From assembly GCA_015711875.1 (NCBI GenBank), contig JACVJG010000135.1, forward strand, positions 1-7,167: 7,167 bases of DNA, in the 5' to 3' direction. The stretch comes from Candidatus Solincola jinzensis (GTDB lineage Bacteria > Actinomycetota > Geothermincolia > Geothermincolales > RBG-13-55-18). A program made the translations under genes and the position numbers. Below are positions 6,060 through 7,167 of the stretch, piece by piece (the first letter of the stretch is position 1; every line of letters starts with the position of its first letter). The notes beneath the pieces are model-generated. The model was not told the DNA's origin. It ran no database searches and saw nothing but the letters and a program-made list of their open reading frames with translations.

Positions 6060-6983
6060 TCAGGTCCCCCTGTAGTAATGGATGTTCCTGCGGATCATGG
6101 AGCGAAAGCTCTCCTCGGAGCGCCGGCGCGCCTCTTCCGCCTGCACGCGGTCGGTTATCTCGCTCATGAGGCCGATAAGGCCCGCCACCTTTCCGTTCTC
6201 CTCGTAAGGCCGGCTGGAGGTCTGGATATAGCGCAGCCTCCCGTCCTTGTCGATGACCCGGAACTCGTAGGGCTCAAGGGAACCGCCGAGGGTGCGCCGG
6301 AAGCTCCCCATCACCCCCGGCAGGTCCTCAGGGTGCACGAAGCTCGCGAAGGGCTGGCCCACCAGCTCCTCGGGCTTGAAACTGCTTATGCGCTCGATGG
6401 CCGGGCTCACGTAGGTGAGCGTGCCCTCGGTGTCCACGGTGAAGACCACGTCGTTGAGGTTCTCCACCAGCAGGCGGTACCTCTCCTCCGACCTCCTCAA
6501 TTCCTCCTCCACGCGGCGGAAGGCGGTGATGTCGCGGATGTTCACCACGATGCCCTCCACGTAGGGGTCCTCCAGCAGGTTGGTGGCCACGGCCTCGGCC
6601 ACGAACCATGAACCGTCCCTGCGCCTCGAGCGATAGGTGACGCGTTCCACCTTCCCAGGCTCAACAAGCCCGTTAGCGAACCGCTCCATCAAGTCGCCGA
6701 CGTCTTCGGGATGCACGAACTCGAAAGGGTTCCTGCCCAAGAGCTCCTGCGGCTCGTAGCCCGTGAGGCGCCTGGCGGAAGGACTGAGGTAGCGCATGCT
6801 GCCGTCGCGATTGAGCACCAGGATGAGGTCATGGGCGTTCTCGACAAGCTTGCGGAAGTAATGGTCCTCAGAGCGACGGAGCTCCTGCGGCCCCACGCCC
6901 CGTGCCCCCTCCAGCTCGGCCACGCGCCTGCGCAGTTCCCCGAGTTCTGCCTCGATTTTTTCGTCGACCCTGTCAGCTTCCAT
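6060..6983 (-). CDS. Soluble tandem PAS-domain protein without an output domain
   Basis: A 307-residue sensory protein. A charged, coiled-coil-like N-terminus (about 5-40, with ELRRRVAELEG) is followed by two PAS domains. PAS1 spans about 40-160 (YLSPSARRLTGYEPQELLG, FVHPEDV, RRRDGSWF, VVNIRDIT); PAS2 about 166-282 (YVSPAIERISSF, FVHPEDL, DKDGRLRYI, LMSEIT). Both carry the C-terminal PAC part and are joined by the helical RVEEELRRSEERYRLLVEN linker. PAS domains bind small ligands or cofactors, or mediate dimerisation; the ligand cannot be read here. No kinase, GGDEF, phosphatase or DNA-binding domain follows. After PAS2 a third linker copy (RRRSEESFRSMI) begins and the protein stops 11 residues later, as if cut at the start of a third PAS unit. 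There is no signal peptide or membrane segment. I chose ATG 6983, with GGAAG 7 bases upstream and AT-richer DNA beyond. An in-frame ATG at 7130 would add 49 residues of unrelated composition. Partner proteins must lie elsewhere. Confidence 0.85.
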   Translation of the reverse strand: MEADRVDEKIEAELGELRRRVAELEGARGVGPQELRRSEDHYFRKLVENAHDLILVLNRDGSMRYLSPSARRLTGYEPQELLGRNPFEFVHPEDVGDLMERFANGLVEPGKVERVTYRSRRRDGSWFVAEAVATNLLEDPYVEGIVVNIRDITAFRRVEEELRRSEERYRLLVENLNDVVFTVDTEGTLTYVSPAIERISSFKPEELVGQPFASFVHPEDLPGVMGSFRRTLGGSLEPYEFRVIDKDGRLRYIQTSSRPYEENGKVAGLIGLMSEITDRVQAEEARRRSEESFRSMIRRNIHYYRGT

Positions 6984-7167
6984 GCCTTTGCTTCCGTCCG
7001 GAGAAGGGCACCCCACCAACAAATCTAATATCGGTAGATTCCACCTTTTCTTGACTCCTTTTTCGCACCGGGCAGTGAAAGCGGTGATCCTCACAGCGCC
7101 TCGCGCATGGCGCCCAGCCCTTGAGGTCACGCTGGCGATGGCCGCTTCCTCGCCGTTTTCGTCAACT
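6984..7167. other. Upstream region of the PAS gene at the right edge; no supported gene
   Basis: The minus-strand PAS frame stays open through the right edge, but the extension has no PAS or coiled-coil features, and an AT-richer stretch (about 7017-7060) interrupts the GC-rich composition, as expected of a promoter region. TATTAG-like -10 words occur there without a convincing -35. The outermost 40 bases read VDENGEEAAIAS in that frame and could be the tail of another gene, but too little is visible to call it. Confidence 0.4.

Noticed and set aside
6078..6611. 177-codon plus-strand open frame opposite the PAS gene
   Set aside because: Its Leu/His/Val-rich product is the antisense shadow of the two PAS domains, which are unmistakable on the minus strand.
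1..7167. CRISPR array, tRNA, rRNA, integrase or attachment site
   Set aside because: No regularly spaced direct repeats, no cloverleaf with a CCA-type end, no rRNA-like conserved stretch and no recombinase motif were seen on either strand.

Overview
This 7.2 kb window is high-GC bacterial DNA with four protein-coding genes: one cut by the left edge and three complete. Strong purine-rich ribosome binding sites, a probable TTG start, and a membrane protein resembling a family I know mainly from Actinomycetota all suggest an actinobacterial genome. The mix of secreted FG-GAP subtilase, PAS sensor and orphan B12-radical SAM protein would suit a deep-branching or environmental actinomycete. That assignment is inference; there is no rRNA or marker gene here.

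Layout, left to right. (1) Positions 1-2735, minus strand: a large secreted subtilisin-like (S8) serine protease whose signal peptide, catalytic domain, spacer and first four FG-GAP/VCBS-like calcium-binding repeats are visible. Its C-terminus lies beyond the left edge. (2) Positions 2736-3382: a 647-base spacer with no recognisable gene. It holds a good sigma-70-type promoter for the protease, an 18-bp palindrome directly upstream of that promoter, a large inverted repeat, and a hairpin plus T-run with an overlapping alternative hairpin. (3) Positions 3383-4636, minus strand: a B12-binding-domain/radical SAM protein of unknown substrate. (4) Positions 4637-4798: a divergent intergenic region with a candidate plus-strand promoter. 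(5) Positions 4799-5974, plus strand: a conserved membrane protein with a soluble N-terminal domain and four C-terminal membrane segments. (6) Positions 6060-6983, minus strand: a soluble PAS-PAS protein with no output domain, ending just as a third PAS-like unit seems to begin. (7) The last 184 bases are upstream of the PAS gene and hold no supported gene.

The genes do not form an operon or an obvious pathway: minus, minus (with a long gap), plus, minus, each with its own apparent control region. I did not find a convincing new multi-gene system. The points most worth a second look are the altered active-site motifs of the protease, the structured spacer upstream of it, and the PAS protein's abrupt end.
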